From: DATHGT01 sp035317605
Lineage (GTDB): Bacteria; Methylomirabilota; Methylomirabilia; Rokubacteriales; CSP1-6
Direction of reading: 5' to 3'
Length of the DNA: 18,131 nt
NCBI GenBank assembly: GCA_035317605.1
Contig: DATHGT010000324.1
Location: 1 to 18,131 of the forward strand
In this document: piece by piece, positions 18,005 to 18,131 of the stretch
Numbering within the stretch: the stretch's first letter is position 1
How the letters are laid out: every line of letters begins with the position of its first letter
Program-made: the position numbers and the translations under genes
The notes under the pieces: generated by a model
The model's input: only the letters and a program-made list of their open reading frames with translations
Told to the model about the DNA's origin: nothing
The model's database searches: none

Positions 18005-18131
18005 TTAGGGTCTGAAGACGGATGAGCCACCTGCCGTATGGTGGAGGTCGATGCCGCCAAGCGTCGACACGCCACACGAAGGAGGCCCACCCGTGCGGGA
18101 ATTCTCCAGCATGTTCAGCCAGCTTCTCAAG
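18005..18131 (+). mobile_element. Left end of an IS4-type insertion sequence, cut by window edge
   Basis: The start of a transposase at 18093 implies that the element begins upstream. The left boundary is not proven. 18005 is chosen because the broken minus-strand frame ends there and the sequence changes character to a more GC-rich leader. The terminal inverted repeat cannot be confirmed without the other end. Confidence 0.35.
18093..18131 (+). CDS. IS4-family transposase, N-terminal 13 codons only
   Basis: GTG at 18093 is preceded by AAGGAGG with a 7-base gap. The visible product MREFSSMFSQLLK matches, as I remember the family, the opening of IS4-type transposases of the group that begins M-R-x-F/Y-S-S-x-F-S-Q-L-L. 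The DDE catalytic domain lies beyond the window, so the call rests on 13 residues and on the ribosome site. Confidence 0.55.
   Translation, partial: MREFSSMFSQLLK

Noticed and set aside
17533..18015. 160-codon plus-strand frame in the lower-GC block
   Set aside because: Ser/Arg/Pro-rich translation without domain features, and no ribosome site at its start.

Overview
The window is 18.1 kb of bacterial DNA. Positions 1 to about 16,280 are very GC-rich, and coding frames there end almost every codon in G or C. From about 16,285 to 18,005 the base composition is clearly lower (31 of 60 G+C in the stretch 16501-16560). The gene mix fits an uncultivated soil or sediment bacterium: a class III CoA-transferase, DUF336/HbpS-like, RidA, CRTAC1-like FG-GAP, multi-rhodanese and class III cyclase proteins. 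A Rokubacteria/Methylomirabilota-like or deltaproteobacterial lineage is a guess from gene content; no marker gene is present to settle it.

Layout. (1) 1-3116: the C-terminal two thirds of a CoA-transferase, a convergent 59-residue CxH/CxxC protein, an FAD-dependent amine/amino-acid oxidase-type protein, and a secreted protein with two antibiotic-biosynthesis-monooxygenase (ABM) domains. (2) 3117-10256, minus strand: a three-gene transcription unit in the order secreted FG-GAP/ASPIC protein with an unusual 440-residue N-terminal region, secreted DUF255 thioredoxin-fold protein fused to a DsbD-alpha-like domain, and a four-domain rhodanese. The first two genes are 16 bases apart and the third follows after 48, so they are probably co-expressed. 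The theme is thiol/persulfide chemistry linked to the cell envelope. A stretch of codons with coding-type third positions follows the rhodanese stop in another frame. (3) 10257-12795, plus strand: a secreted tail-fibre-like protein ending in an S74-type chaperone domain, followed by a strong hairpin terminator, then a DUF336/HbpS-like protein. (4) 12818-15624, minus strand: a membrane-bound class III adenylate/guanylate cyclase whose stop overlaps the start of an alpha/beta hydrolase by one base. (5) 15710-16102: a RidA-family protein lacking the usual active-site arginine. (6) 16103-18131: an accessory stretch with a 164-bp inverted-repeat element, a tRNA-like remnant, a six-segment K+-channel-like protein, a short membrane protein, a broken gene end and, at the right edge, the first codons of an IS4-type transposase.

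The parts most worth a second look are the minus-strand thiol/rhodanese operon, the odd frame at its 3' end, the inverted-repeat element at the GC boundary, and the lower-GC accessory block. No CRISPR array, rRNA gene or intact tRNA gene was seen.
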